NCBI RefSeq assembly: GCF_000208865.1
Contig: NC_018398.1
Coordinates: forward strand, 3,602,769 to 3,666,768
Direction of reading: 5' to 3'
From: Neospora caninum Liverpool
Lineage: Eukaryota > Apicomplexa > Conoidasida > Eucoccidiorida > Sarcocystidae
Length of the DNA stretch: 64,000 bases
A program made the position numbers and the translations under genes. Below the pieces are notes generated by a model, which saw only the letters and a program-made list of their open reading frames with translations, did not search any database and was not told the DNA's origin. Below, in pieces: positions 23,825 through 36,463 of the stretch; position 1 is the stretch's first letter, and every line of letters starts with the position of its first letter.

Positions 23825-25007
23825 CTTCTTGTCCAGGAGTGTCGTTCCGCCTGTCTTGTTTTTCCTTGCAAAGCAAGACACGTGTGTACTTCATGGACGC
23901 GGCCACGTGTGTGTAGAGGTGGAATCATCTGCATGTATACAGCTGATGTCCGGTTGAGTCCGAGTGTTTGGACAACTCGTTTTAACTTCCGCTAGGTACT
24001 TCGAACAAAAGGCTGTCTAGAAGCGAATGGCGACTATGTCTGACTCTGGAGTGCAGTCGGATTCCTAACCGGAACACCGTGTTGAGCAAAACAGGGACAG
24101 GCGTAGAGGCACATGGGTATACGCCAGCATGTCATTCGCGTTTAGCATCGTGTCAGCGTTTTTGTCGGTACATGGAGATATTTATAGCTGGCAAATCTGC
24201 GTGTACACGCGTGTGTGCCTCATCCGCAAAATCTTGTGGATGAATACGCCGACTGGTCGCTGTACCTGCCAATCTGTCTCGCCTATCAGCCAGGAAAACG
24301 TACGAAGAAGCAAGAGAATGTCGGTGTCTTGCCGTAAAACGATATCTCGTGACTGTAGTGGACCGTTTTCTATGTTGACAAAATGGTTGTTTCGGCCGAA
24401 AGAGAAATAGATCTTCCCTACGAGTGATCAGGCGTAGAAACCGAAACGTTTCCAGATTTAAATTCGACCGTGTGCCTCACGCAACATCCAAAAAAGAAGT
24501 TTTAAAACGAACCAGAAATAGACATCCAAAGAGAAAGAAGCTGAGCTTTGAGTTTGCTCAAGGGCACTTGAAAAGGACAATCGACACAGTCCCAGAGTTT
24601 CTTCTGTTTTTTTCAATTCGATTGCCTCCCAAAGCAGGCACCACTCGAGACTGCACGGCGTCGCCCCACGAGCCCGCGTGAAAGGCACTCCAGCAGCACC
24701 GCCACTGCCCCCGAAGAAAGTGTGCACCAGCACGAAGAAGCCACGTGGAGGACTCTTTTCTGTTCTTCCGATACGTTTTAGACGTCCGCTGCGTTGAAGC
24801 TCGCAGGCGCCTTCCACATAACAGCAGCCGACAATACATATGGAAGCAAATACAGATATTCGCTTGGATGTGTGCATGTACCGGCGATATACTTTCTTCG
24901 ACAAACGCATACACATGCGGTTCTTCTCAGAGACGATATACTCTGAAACCACCGTGTACCTGCATGGAACGGCAGCACAGTATTCACCCTCTCTCTTCTC
25001 TCTCTCG

Positions 25008-25032
25008 ATATATATATATATATATATATATT
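25008..25032. repeat. TA microsatellite
   Basis: A 25-nt alternating AT run downstream of the 97-residue gene's stop codon. Confidence 0.85.
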
Positions 25033-25495
25033 GTAAGGCGTCTGCCTGCTCTCTCTCCAGGAGACAAAAAAGTTTGGAAGTGTCTCTTGCTGAGCACAGC
25101 ACTTCTGGGAGGTGCTTGCCGCGTGCGACGCGCGACGGTAAGGCCATGAGGCTTTTTTTGCCGCCGCGGTTCCTCCACATCTCTCTTTTCCCTTGTTTCT
25201 GCAGTAAGGCACCCTCCCCCCCTTCCCCCCGGTTTGCAGCGCATGCTCGATGTCACCAATCAGCGGAATCAAAAAACACAGGGTTGCAGGGAAGGCGACG
25301 AGGTATCTGTCCACGTGGGAATCTTCTGCCGATGACGTTGGCGGCCACGCAGAAGGAAGCGAACGCGACGGTGTTCGCAAGTCTCGTCTCTTCATTTGGA
25401 CCTGTCACGTTTCTGTGTTTTGTGCCTCGAGGCAGAACTTCTTTTCCGCGGCGTGTGCAGAAGCACGCGCCGACCCATCTTCTGCTTCCGCTCTG

Positions 25496-26811
25496 TCACT
25501 CAAAAGATTCGTCTCCCGGCGGCAAAACACCATTTTCGCGGGCCATGCGAATGAGCTCTGCGAGGTCCTTGCGGGCTTTCTGGGAACAAAAACGTGAACC
25601 GCCAGAGCGGCCGACGAAGAGAATGTGGAAGAAGGAATCACAGGCCGAAAGACGCGCCGTTTGTCACGCCTCTGATGCCTCTTACGCATTGGAATCACGC
25701 CCTTCTCCAAGATATATATATATATATATATATATATAGGTGATATGTACGTATTAATGTATGTGTCTCCATTCGCGCAGGTTATTAAGCATGCATACAC
25801 AAATATATATCTGGTTATACATACGTCTATATTAATCCGTTCAAACGGTTTTACAAGTGTATTGGGACCCGATAATCCGTCCAACCGCCACGATGCAGTG
25901 GCAGGACTGTGTTACACGCGTGCTTCACGGAGGAGTGTATTCACTGAAACAGGCATCTGAAAAAGACGAATCCTTTTCCCTTGCCGTGTTCCTTTGAGCA
26001 AAAAGCCGCAACACAATCCGCTGTTTACATTTGGTCCGTCCACATGATAGAGCAAGACACTGAAACATGTATTTTCGTGAAACAGGAAAGGATGTTCAAA
26101 AGCAGGCTGCGAAGATCCGCGTAAGAACGTATGCCAAACAACGGTTCGCCCTTACTTCTTTCTTGACGTAGTGTAAATAGAGTCGTTGCAGCGTTGTGTT
26201 CCAGTTCTGGAATGTCGAAACTCCTGAGCAAAACACCCGACACTCGAGAACTGCGAAGTCAGCCGCAGGGGATCTCTTTCCAAGAGCATGTCTCCCACAA
26301 CGTCATACGTACACCGTAGCATAGCAGCGCGCACCCATCCCTCGATTAGGTTTTTGCACACCGAATGCATGCATGTCTACAAGGCGCCACTCTCCCTTTG
26401 CGAATATACACGCATTTCCTTTTGTACCAATATGCGCACAGGTACATAAGGAGAATCAGCCAAGCTTCGTGTCATGCGCTGAACACATGTCAACCTCAAA
26501 AGAGGGTGGTGCTCCGGTCTCCACGCGGCGAGTCAGGTCCGGAACCCCACGAAACAAAGAACGTCTATGGACGTCCATGGTTTGGTGAGCAGGGAATAAA
26601 TGTACGTGTCTTATCCGGTTACGAGCTGTTGCGGCATGTGCGCCGGAAACCCTGGAAGTGTATCCGCACCTTGGTAAATCGTTACGCCGACGAGTGTGAC
26701 GACGCCGACGGTGTAGATTTTGTCGTACCAGCGTTCTTTTCGGAGGAAGAACGCGTGCCAGTTGTACTTGTCCCAGATGAACTTGAACGGCTGATACTTG
26801 TGAGGTGCCAT
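25496..26811 (-). CDS. 97-residue conserved-looking single-span membrane protein
   Basis: Three minus-strand exons join in phase: 26811-26670 (from ATG), 26223-26156 and 25579-25496 (TGA). Both introns (446 and 576 nt) are GT-AG. Residues 1-31 are aromatic and basic (FIWDKYNWHAFFLRKERWYD). Residues 32-48 form one hydrophobic span (IYTVGVVTLVGVTIYQG). The remainder is a charged helix-like tail (VKKEKARKDLAELIRMAREN) ending GVLPPGDESFE. I do not recognise the family. Size, a single span after an aromatic basic N-terminus, and an amphipathic charged tail resemble small accessory subunits of mitochondrial respiratory complexes or ATP synthase, but that is inference only. Exact phase agreement across three short exons makes the model fairly strong. 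Confidence 0.78.
25712..25738. repeat. TA microsatellite in an intron
   Basis: A 27-nt TA run in the second intron of the 97-residue membrane protein gene. Confidence 0.85.
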
Positions 26812-29021
26812 GCTTGTTTTCTTGAGTTTATCTGTGTTTTGGGAAACCGGGGAACTGCGGCTGACCGCCTCTCCGATCTCGGAGTCGCTTCCGCTCCCGC
26901 CTTCTCAGAGTACGTTCCGTATTTGCAAGTAGATGCGCACGTATAAATTGTTGGGAGGAATTCCCGGCTGCGTGGAAAGACTGGCGACTAGAAAAGGAGG
27001 ATGTTTTGACGCCAAGAATCGAGGCATTCAAAGGCACAATGCAGGGACACCCTTGCGAAGCAGCAGTCGTCCTTCACCAAGGAGAAACACGATGAGCCTC
27101 TCGCAAGTGAAATGAGGAGGGAGAGCAAAAGCAGATCCCAAAAGAGTTTGACCTTCACAAATGGAAGCTTGGATGGGGCGAAAAGTCGAGGATCGCAACA
27201 CGAACAAAAGCCGGCCCGCCGGTACAGACGCCGTCAGGGAAAACGCGGCTAAGTCGTCCTGCGCATACCTCGAAAAGACCGTTACGGAAAGAAAGCTTTC
27301 CACACCTAGCCATACAGAAAAGGCGGGTAGGGAAGAAAAATGCCATTTCTTATGAGAGTGAACGAGTCAAAGTCGTCGTAGGCGACCCAAGGGCCTGGAT
27401 CGGCCTCGAGACAAGCAGTTCATGCATGCGCATGCGAAGATAACCACAAAAGGATCGTTCGGAGCGTCGCACAAAGACAGCCAAATGCTGGTACCATAGC
27501 TTCCTCCTGGATGCTTTTTTTGTAAGAGTGCATTTCTCTCTAGATTAGCGTATGTGTATGGGCGCATGCTTCACTTATATTCTGCTCGACGCGCGTTTCT
27601 GCCTATTCCACTTCCTTTCACCAGTCCCTGGGGAGATGGCTGGGCGCACACCGGAGCGCTGCCTAAATAACAGCAATAGTTCGTCTACGTTCAGCTGGGC
27701 ATACTGCGTTTCCTCAGCTAGCACTGGCTTTTCTAGATCGCGCTGAGAGGCAGCGCCAAAAGTGAAGACATGGTTATGCAAGCGTTCTGGGGCCACCGCA
27801 AAACACAGATATCGAAGCGCCACTGCTAATGTGCCTGCTAGACGGTTACGCTCGTTTTTCGCTATAGGACCGCTAAAGTTTTCTAAAGGCATGAACGTGT
27901 ATGTACCCAGTTAGAAAAGGAAGTGTCTCAAGTGCGGTTTTTTCCTCTGAGGCTATCCGAGGGAAGAGTCGTTTTGGAACGGTGATCGGCGAACAGAGGC
28001 ACACCCGATCCGGAAAAATGACCGTCAAACCGGGGAGGTGGCAGGCCAGTTGAAGAGGAAATATGGCCCTCAGATGAGTAGGCCGATTCCAGTGTAGGAC
28101 GTGAAGCTCCCTTTGTGAAATCGAGTACACGCAGGAGCAGCATGGAATTTTCGTAGGAACATGCACTAAAGGGAAGCTGTGTTCCCTGGCTGAGTTAAGG
28201 AACGACGCGGTCATGCAAGAATCCACTTTTCTAGTTCCCTTTTGTGTACACGGGTTCTTCTCAAATACATGCGTGTCACGATCTCCAACAGGTCATCATG
28301 GATACACCCTTGAACGCAGTTATACGAACGGAGAAGACATGTCCGTCAGCCTGCATACAAAGGTCGGTATCGGGACTGAAGGGTACAACAGTCATATTGG
28401 TCTAAGACGGAGACCCGCTGTCGAAAGAGGGATTCCATGAGTACGCACACGAATGCCAAAACGAAACGGCTGCACCGAAGCACGACTCACCTACATCGCT
28501 GTGACAACTCACGTGCTCGTTGGAGAAGCGTGCCTACAGGTGTTGTGAAGTCAAGACAGCTGACACTGCGGTGTTTTCCTCGTGAAAGAACCAAACAAAA
28601 GGTCTGAGTCGCCACGACAATTTTTAGAAGCAACCAGACCAACTGTCACTCAACAAGCCTCCATCCTCCGGAAACTGTTTCTAATTGCTCCCGCGGACAA
28701 CTCATCGAAGGTCCGTGTCTGTATATGAGAGAGAACGGAGTTTAGTAGACGTTCTTTTCATGGAGCGAACACGAGTCTTCTATACCATCTAAAAAAGGTT
28801 GGTTTTCTGCATCTCATAATTGGAGGCAGATTCAATATGCCAGATAATACGTCTTGGCGTGAATTACCAAATTATGGAACGCAACAACGGTTGCGAGCAG
28901 TTTGGGCAGTATGCAAGTCATCTGCATAATATGTTGAGCCTACACGTACTTCTTTCCCTTTGTCTGAAGAGGGGGAATAGTGATTCCCAAACGTGCCGTG
29001 CAGCGACACGTAGTGACCACC
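26812..29021. other. Intergenic region, no supported gene
   Basis: Must contain the promoter and leader of the minus-strand 97-residue gene. Short ORFs occur on both strands (for example 27575-27892 minus and 27873-28226 minus), but none has splice partners, a recognisable motif or a convincing start. Confidence 0.45.
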
Positions 29022-30959
29022 ATGTGCTCCGGTGTCGCGGCGGATGTCGAGCTCCGGCCATATGAAGGTAAGACAGAGAACAACACGGAGCGAAAATGTA
29101 GCGGTAAAAGGCTGGCCTTTCCGTTCCCAGCGTTTCCCTGTTCACGTGCGCCGGTCATCCGAACCGGAACTAGACCATCGACGCCGCCCGCATCGGGTAG
29201 TTGACTTGAATGTCCTCGAACTCTTCACCCCTGGCGATACCAACAATTCGTGTGTACCCCGTCTTGTTTACACTCTCTCCCTTCGTCTCAGAACAAGAAA
29301 ACGTTTCTTGTGTCATAAAATCCACCAAGCTACAAGACTGGTCCATGGTGTTCTCATTTTCGTAGGTCTGCTTACGCTTGCTGTTCCCCGGTTGCTTTTG
29401 TCTACACATCAGCGTCCCCCTCGGCGTGTTTTCCTTGTCGGGCTTGTCTGTGCACGTTGCTCCAATCAATGCTGTCTGCGGGAACCGTGGCCAGTCCGTT
29501 TAGGTGTGCTCTCGGGGGGATAGAACATTTCCACCCGACGTCGTTTTCGATCGTTTTTCGACACCGCATCGATCCGAATCAGCCACGTGTGTAAACGCGG
29601 CGCGTCTCGCCGCTGATCCTAACATCCTCACGCAGCTGTCAGCTGTTCATGGTGAACGGACGCCGCACGGAAGAGCGGCAACCTTGCTGACCTGTCTGTC
29701 TATCAACGCGCTGGATTTTCTGGTCCCTTTCTGGTGTCTCACGCTGAGAAATTTTCATCTTCTACCCACTGTCGACAACAGTTGTCTAGACAGCATTCCC
29801 CGTGGCTTCGAGACTTGAACCCCTGCGTATCTTGAACCCTGTGAAAGTGAGAGGAACGAAGTCGCTGCTGCAAGTGACCTCTTTTAGGAAGACTGCCGTG
29901 CGAGTGACCCTCTGCTGTAAGCAGCGATCTTCCTTTTGCGAGAATGGAATAGCGCGGGAATTTACGGCGTGCATTGAGTTATCATGATGTAAGCGGCGTC
30001 ATCTGGGTTGTCTCTGCTAGTTTGCTGGCTTCCTTGTCGGTCCAATTTTTTGACACACGCACACAAACCGCGGCGGCTCCTGCAAACAGCGGCGACTACT
30101 ACTTGACAGAGTCAAAAGCAAACGCTAACGTTGCAGGTGCGCTGTTCGATTCTCGACATTCGTCCTTTCCTGTCTCGCTTCTTCTTTTCGTGTTCATGGC
30201 CAAAAGATAGCGGACGGCCAAAAGCATCACGCTGTTTTCGCAAAAAAAATTTGAGGGCACAGCTCAAATGGGAACACCACGTCTTACAAGCGACAAGATC
30301 CGTCGGCGGACACAACAATTCCGGCCTCCACTATTGGACCGTTGCTTTCGCGTTTCATGCATCCATAAGTATCGTCGAGCTGTGCTTTTCAGGTATCGAG
30401 AACCTGAACAGCAGCGCGCTACACAACACGAAGGAAAATAAGCCAGAGCGGAGCCGTTCACGTGTTCTTGCGCGAGTTTCCAAGGAGGAAAAGCGTGGGG
30501 ACTGCCAGGTCGATCATCGGAAGCCTCCCTTTGCTTCAGGCCACCGAGGTCGTCGTTTCCACGCCATTCTGTCTCATCACGTTTCGCCACCTGCACGTGC
30601 TGTTGACAACCGTGACGTGTCAAAAACCGAGCATCACAGAGACGGACAATCTCCCGTTTTGACGCCTTCGACCGTTGCGAAATGGTCTCTCTCTGTGTTC
30701 GTGTCGTTTTTGGTGCACATTTTTCGCCTAACCTTTTGCATTCGGCCCTACCGAGTCGGTGCTCTGGGAGCGTTTTCCCTCTCCGTGGGGTGCCAAGTTC
30801 TTGCTTCTGTCGCTCATGATTTGGCACTTCGTCGCCAGCAGTTCCCTTAGTGCTGTTCCAAGGGAACAAATCTGTGTCTTCCTGAACCCGGGGCAGCTCT
30901 TCGTCATGTTCCATCTCCCGAAAACCAAGCACATCACGTCGATGAAAGTGGAGTTTTAA
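29022..30959 (+). CDS. Possible unrecognised multi-exon gene (fragmentary evidence)
   Basis: Several pieces look exon-like, but I could not assemble one model. A short opening exon, 29022-29067, reads MCSGVAADVELRPYE and ends at a good GTAAGA donor. A segment at 30394-30508, after a CTTTTCAG acceptor, reads as a charged peptide to a GTCGAT donor. A segment from 30540 after TTTGCTTCAG reads ATEVVVSTPFCLITFRHLHV. A final stretch, about 30759-30959, reads FLLLSLMIWHFVASSSL and ends MKVEF-stop, with mostly G or C at third positions. Two hydrophobic pieces suggest a membrane protein. Minus-strand ORFs across the same interval (29170-29469, 30264-30980) compete as explanations. No family is recognised. 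Confidence 0.25.
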
Positions 30960-31287
30960 AACACTTTTGCAGAGCTGCATTGCACTCTGGAGTTTTTTCC
31001 TTGCTTCTGTGCCGAGTTATCTTTGCAGTGTCAACCCCATCGCTTTGTTGTGCCGTCGCCCTTCAGTAAACTGTTGATACCGGGAAAACGTGGATGTTCA
31101 AAAGCTTTCTCGTCTTTCTTGGGAGATGTGAAGGCACTTAGAGAGAGGCCTTTGTCTTCCTAGCAGAATCACATCTATTGGTTTCACACTTTCTGAGTTT
31201 TCCCCTGCTAAAATCTTGTCGGAACTCTATAACGAGAAGGCATTTGCCATCGTTTCGTGGACAAAACATCCTCTTTTGACTTCCGTT
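30960..31287. promoter_or_regulatory. VP1 upstream region
   Basis: About 330 bp directly upstream of the VP1 start codon, expected to contain its 5' leader and part of its promoter. The VP1 reading frame stays open upstream to about 31216, but no ATG occurs there. No specific element could be assigned. Confidence 0.4.
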
Positions 31288-32638
31288 ATGGGGGCGAGAA
31301 AGGGATCATCTTTTCTCGCCGCTGCCACATCGCTCACTCCGGCAGTGGCTACAGCAGCTGTGTCTCTGGTTGTCCTCTCTTCTTCATTTCCTCTTATGAC
31401 TTCATCATCCCAGGAGAGTGAAGGGGACACGTCCCAGCAGACAGCTGCAACTCGAGGAGCTCCAGAAGAAATCGCATCATCCGTCGAAGGGGCCGGGAAA
31501 TGGGGCGAGACAGAAGATGGACTACGAAGTGATAAAGCCGCGACTTGTCTTCTGCTTCTCCCGAGCATCCTCGGTCTCTTATGGGCAGCCTATGAGGCTT
31601 GGAAGGTCTCAAAAGTCAAAATGGATGGTCCTCTTGGAGATGATAGCAAACGGCTCACCGATCCGCTGTACCTAGAAGTAGGCGGTCGTCGTATGTGCAT
31701 CTGTTCATCGAAAGCAGTTTCGAAAGAGGGTTCCCGCACTCTCCATTCGTGTGTGCGTTCTTTTGTATACATCAATGCATACACAGACGTAGCTGCAAAT
31801 TAAGAGGGTTGCCGGTTTGCGAAGAATATGCGACAAGAAATATCTGTATGTGTGTATAAGAGGTGCGCTGCCTTCTCGGGGGCGCATGAATCTGCAGGTT
31901 GTTCTAATGACCGTTGGAGTTCCTGGTAGTTGCGTGAGCCCTACGAACGCCTACGCAAGTATTTGCCTATCTGCACACGCACACTGTTTTAACGTACGGC
32001 TTCATCTAGTTCTGGGGTTGCACCAATCAACACAAGCAGTGTATTCCACCTTGATGTGCACGCATAAAAATGCCTCTCCGTTGCATAGAGGCATACGCGG
32101 CTTTTTGTTTCCGGTGTTAAGGAAATTGCTCGTTGAGACTTGTTCGTTTCATCGGCAGCTCTTCCTTCAGAGATAACGTGTTTGTGGCGTCGCTTGCTGT
32201 TCAGATGTCTGGGAACATCCAGCAGCAACTCAACATGATGAAGAGCATCTCGCGGTGCATCGCTGAGGGAGCGATTACTTTTCTGGCGCAAGAGTTCAAG
32301 TACATGGCAGTATACATCGTCGTGTTCTCCACGATATTGGGGATCTTCGTCGGTGTCCGTACGTCTTCTTCGATAAGATCCCAAGTCCTCGATCCAACAA
32401 CAAAACAGGGGCCGTTATGTCAGTTTGCCTTTCACGGCAACTACATTGTCTTTCCGACCAGATGTACTGACTCAGCTATATCAGACACGTGTCGGAGCTC
32501 ACCGACTGGTGCCTGAATCTCTTCCTGTCACTTCCTTAATTTGTTCCTTCGATCTGTTCAGCTTCAAGTGCTAGAATATGCAAGAGCTTGCAGGGGCGTA
32601 TGCGGAACCGTATGTATCGATCTATCTATCTGTTATCC

Positions 32639-32672
<34 letters not shown>

Positions 32673-35600
32673 ATATATATATATATATATGTATATAGGT
32701 ATCGTGCTTGTGTGTCGGACCTCCAGGTTAGCTGTGGACGGTATTCTGTGCGTTTTTTGTATGCCTTCTCTTTTTGCAGCGACGATGGCCGCATTCGTCC
32801 TAGGAGCTCTAACGTCGATTCTGTGTGGTTATGTGGGAATGAAGATCGCGGTATACTCCAACGTCCGGACTTGCCACGAGGCGTGGATGGAACTGGGGCG
32901 GGGCTTTCAACTAGCCTTAACAGCTGGAAGTGTCATGGGGTTTGCCCTCGTCTCTCTCGGATGCCTCACCCTCGTTGCGATAATTCTCCTCTATCGCCTT
33001 CCTGCTCTCTTCGGCACAAATCCAGAGGACCAAAAGGCCCTCTTTGAGGCCGTAGCAGGTGAGGCGTCTACGCGTTTACTGCCAAGGCATTCGGTGTCGT
33101 TTTCCTGTTCCTTTCTTAACTGTAACGACAACAGGAAAAACCCATGCGTGCTCATTCGCAGACTCTTGCAATATGCCTTTCCATGTACGCAAAATAGACT
33201 GCGAACTGCGGGTACATGCAGACTCATCTAACGTAGTGAGAGATTGGCATGCCTTTTTAAAATGCGGGATGCAACGTGTACTCCTGGGCAGGCAGAGATC
33301 GTGAGCAGTCATGTCACTTCTCTATACACATACATAAGGGTAGGAGCACGTACGTCTCGGTGCGTCTCCCTCGCAAGATTCCTGGGTGGCTTTGTTACCG
33401 TTTCTTTCCGGCATATTACTAAGCCACAGTATTCGTGTCCGCACTCTCCGCTTTTCTCTCAGGCTACGGCCTAGGGGGCTCATCGATTGCTCTGTTTGCG
33501 CGAGTTGGAGGCGGTATATACACAAAGGCGGCAGACGTGGGGGCAGATTTGTCTGGGAAAAATGAGTACGGCATGTCTGAGGATGACCCTCGCAACCCCG
33601 CGTGCATCGCCGACAACGTGGGAGACAACGTAGGAGATGTTGCAGGCATGGGAGCGGATCTGTTTGGATCGCTTGCCGAGGCCAGCTGCGCGGGTCTTGT
33701 CATTGCGGGTGCATCCGTTGCGACCTCGGCCGGAGGACCTCAAGGCCTTGCGTACAGCTGGTCGGGTCTGATGTTTCCAGTGTTGATCTCGAGCACAGGC
33801 ATCTTTACTGGGATAGTCACTGTCATTCTGGTTCGCGCGTGCATCTCTGTCCGGTGTTACGACGACATCGAAAAAGCCTTCAAGTGGGTGATGTTCATCA
33901 GCACTGGGCTCGAGATGCCCGTCTTGATCCTCCTTTCCTACTGCTTCCTGCCTGCGGAATTTCTTCTCGACGGGTGCAAAGGGACGACGGCATGGTGGCA
34001 CGCCGCCATCTGTGTCACCTTGGGCTTGTGGGCGGGACTGGCGATCGGCTACGTCACAGAGTACTACACTTCGCATTCGTACTTTCCGGTGCGAGAAATT
34101 GCGCAGACGCAGATCGTCTCCGCTGCGACTGGCATCATCTACGGCCTCGCCCTCGGCTACTCGTCCACAGTAATTCCCATTGCCTGTCTCGGCGTCGCCG
34201 TGCTTGTCGCGCACACCCTCTGCGGAATGTATGGCATCGCCCTCGCTGCCTTGGGCATGCTCTCCACCCTCACCATGGGACTCATGATTGACGGCTACGG
34301 ACCCATCAGCGACAACGCCGGTGGCATCGCAGAAATGGCGGGTTTGGGCCCTGAAGTTCGAAGCCGTACAGACGCCTTGGACGCCGCGGGAAATACAACC
34401 GCCGCTGTAGGCAAGGTGAGACGGCGAGGAAGGGACGGAGACTCGCTGGCCAGAGACAGAGAGGCAAACCGAAAGAAATCGCGGGGCGAACCGGAGTCGA
34501 GCAGGCAGCAAAGAGACTGGGAGAAGGACGAGAGAAACGAGAGGCAGCGAGGAAAGCCACACAGAAAGATAGACGGGCATTTTGGGAAAACAAGAGAGGC
34601 GAAGCGAACATGACGAGACATCGAACGAAAAAGGAGTAGGGCTCCAGCGCTTGATCACTATCCGGTGTCGTTTCGTTCCGCACTCGTCGTGTCTCCTGAG
34701 CTCGAGCTTTCTCCTTGAGTTGTTGTAACACTCTATAGAGTTTTTCTTGTCCGTTGCTATGCACCGCTGCGTCAAAGGCTCTGGTTTTTCTAGACATGAG
34801 GGAAATGTGTGCATGAACAGGCACCTTAAAATGAAGAGGCAAGAGGTCTGAACACAACTCCGAGTACGGTTTTTCCGTGGTTGTCCTTGCATTCTGCTTG
34901 GGGGGTCGACAGCACCGCGTCGGGTTTTTGCCTCGTGTGTTTTCAGGGGTATGCCATTGGTTCTGCCGCACTGGTGTCTCTTGCTCTCTTTGGAGCCTTC
35001 ACCGTGCGCGCCGGTATCAACACTGTCGATGTCCTTGATCCATGGACCTTCACCGGACTTCTCTTCGGTGCCATGATGCCCTACGCGTTTAGCGCCATGA
35101 CAATGAAGAGCGTCGGAATCGCCGCCAACGATATGGTCCAGGAATGTCTCCAACAGTTTCCACTTATTATTCAGGGAAACATTGAGCCTCAGTACAAGCG
35201 CTGCATCGAAATCTCCACTCGGGCATCCCTTCATGAAATGATTGCCCCCGGAGCCTTGGTCATCTGCGCACCCGTAGCTGCGGGGATGATGTTCGGCAAA
35301 AATTGCACTGCTGGGTTGCTTGCGGGTGCTCTGGTGTCCGGCATTCAACTTGCTATCTCTGCATCAACCTCAGGCAGCGCCTGGGACAATTCAAAGAAGT
35401 ACATTGAGGTAAGGCGTGGCAGGGGAATGCAACCCAGCAAGAGCTCTTTTGTGCGCTTTACCTCGTTCAGTCTATCTCGGTTGTTTCCTCTCTGTCGAAC
35501 TGGAGCTTCTTCCCTTTCTTTGCCTCTTCCTTCACTCCCGTTGTTCAAGAACATGCAGGCGCCTAAAGCGCAGGGGGCGACAATTGTGTCCACACGTCTT

Positions 35601-36463
35601 CTTGCATGCAAGTGACTGTATTCGACTGTATATCCTGGACTCATGCTGGCCATATGACGCGCAATTCCAGTAGGAACCCCCGCGAGGGACCCGTGGGTGC
35701 GAATCAGGACCCCGACGCCCTATATTTGCACCTGATTCTGAACGAAAATAGCAGTGATGTCGTGAGATGATGCTTGGACGCGCTTGCTAAACACATGCCC
35801 TCAGTTTCCTAGAGTCACGACTGGTTTCCTTGGGACTACTCAACGGGTCTCCGAAGCGCTACTACACGCTGATGTGTACGGCGCTGCGTGAACGTTTTTG
35901 AAAAAAAAGAGGGGCTGGGCAACAAGTTCGACGCCCCATAGCACTTTAAAGTAAAGGGGTCCTACAGCGTACGTGGTTTACGGGCGTTCGAGACATGCGG
36001 ATGAAATGCAAAAGGGAAGCAAAGATCTGTCATGAGGAGCCAAGGGAATAGCCACGCTGTACTCACTTGCACGAGTTTACCTTTTTGCACCGTTTCCGCC
36101 CGTGGTGTCGCCCTCGCTTTTCAAGCGTCTTAGTGATTAGAATAGTGCAAGAAAGGCTGAATACCCTGCGCCGCGTGAGTCCAGCATCATTGCTGAAACA
36201 CGAGTAAATCGTGAGTAGTCGTGTGCGTTTTGTGCGATGACTGGGTGCAGTCTGGAGCTCTCGGGCCTGATCATGCGAAGGGATCTCAGGCACACAAGAA
36301 CGCGGTTACTGGCGACACCGTGGGTGACCCTCTAAAAGACACTTCGGGACCCTCTCTGAATATTCTGATTAAGCTCTCCGCGATCATTTCTCTCGTCTTT
36401 GGCGCTTTCATTGCCGAACACTTTTCGAATGCACAAGGGGGACCTGCGTGGGTTCACGTGTAG
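31288..36463 (+). CDS. VP1: Vacuolar-type H+-translocating inorganic pyrophosphatase (type I)
   Basis: Hydrolyses pyrophosphate to pump protons into acidic compartments; in Toxoplasma these are acidocalcisomes and the plant-like vacuole. Exons 31288-31677, 32205-32358, 32780-33058, 33463-34415, 34947-35408, 36251-36463 total 816 residues. Residues 1-45 include a signal-like hydrophobic stretch ([16 protein letters not shown]); a Ser/Glu-rich low-complexity region follows, then the polytopic core. Catalytic signatures are present: [12 protein letters not shown] then [20 protein letters not shown] near residues 298-332, [23 protein letters not shown], and the C-terminal [27 protein letters not shown] has Ala where K+-independent enzymes carry Lys, so the type is K+-dependent (family knowledge). 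The first in-frame ATG is used. The end of exon 2 could be 32352 instead of 32358; both keep phase, and the latter has the better donor (GTACGT). Confidence 0.96.
32619..32697. repeat. (CTAT)n-(TA)n compound microsatellite in VP1 intron 2
   Basis: Tetranucleotide CTAT repeats pass directly into a TA run, between VP1 exons 32205-32358 and 32780-33058. Confidence 0.9.

Larger units (their letters stand above)
22811..25495. other. Intergenic region between convergent genes
   Basis: Holds the 3' ends of the plus-strand RCC1-GAP gene and the minus-strand 97-residue gene, plus a TA run at 25008-25032. One ATG-initiated ORF at 23429-23824 begins with a signal-peptide-like stretch and is listed separately. 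No other supported gene. Confidence 0.5.

Noticed and set aside
30264..30980. 238-codon minus-strand ORF
   Set aside because: Overlaps stronger exon-like signals on the plus strand and shows no motif, though the strand is not settled.
33480..35348. 622-codon open frame on the minus strand opposite VP1
   Set aside because: It is the antisense shadow of VP1 exons 33463-34415 and 34947-35408 and runs through the intron; the plus strand carries all pyrophosphatase motifs.
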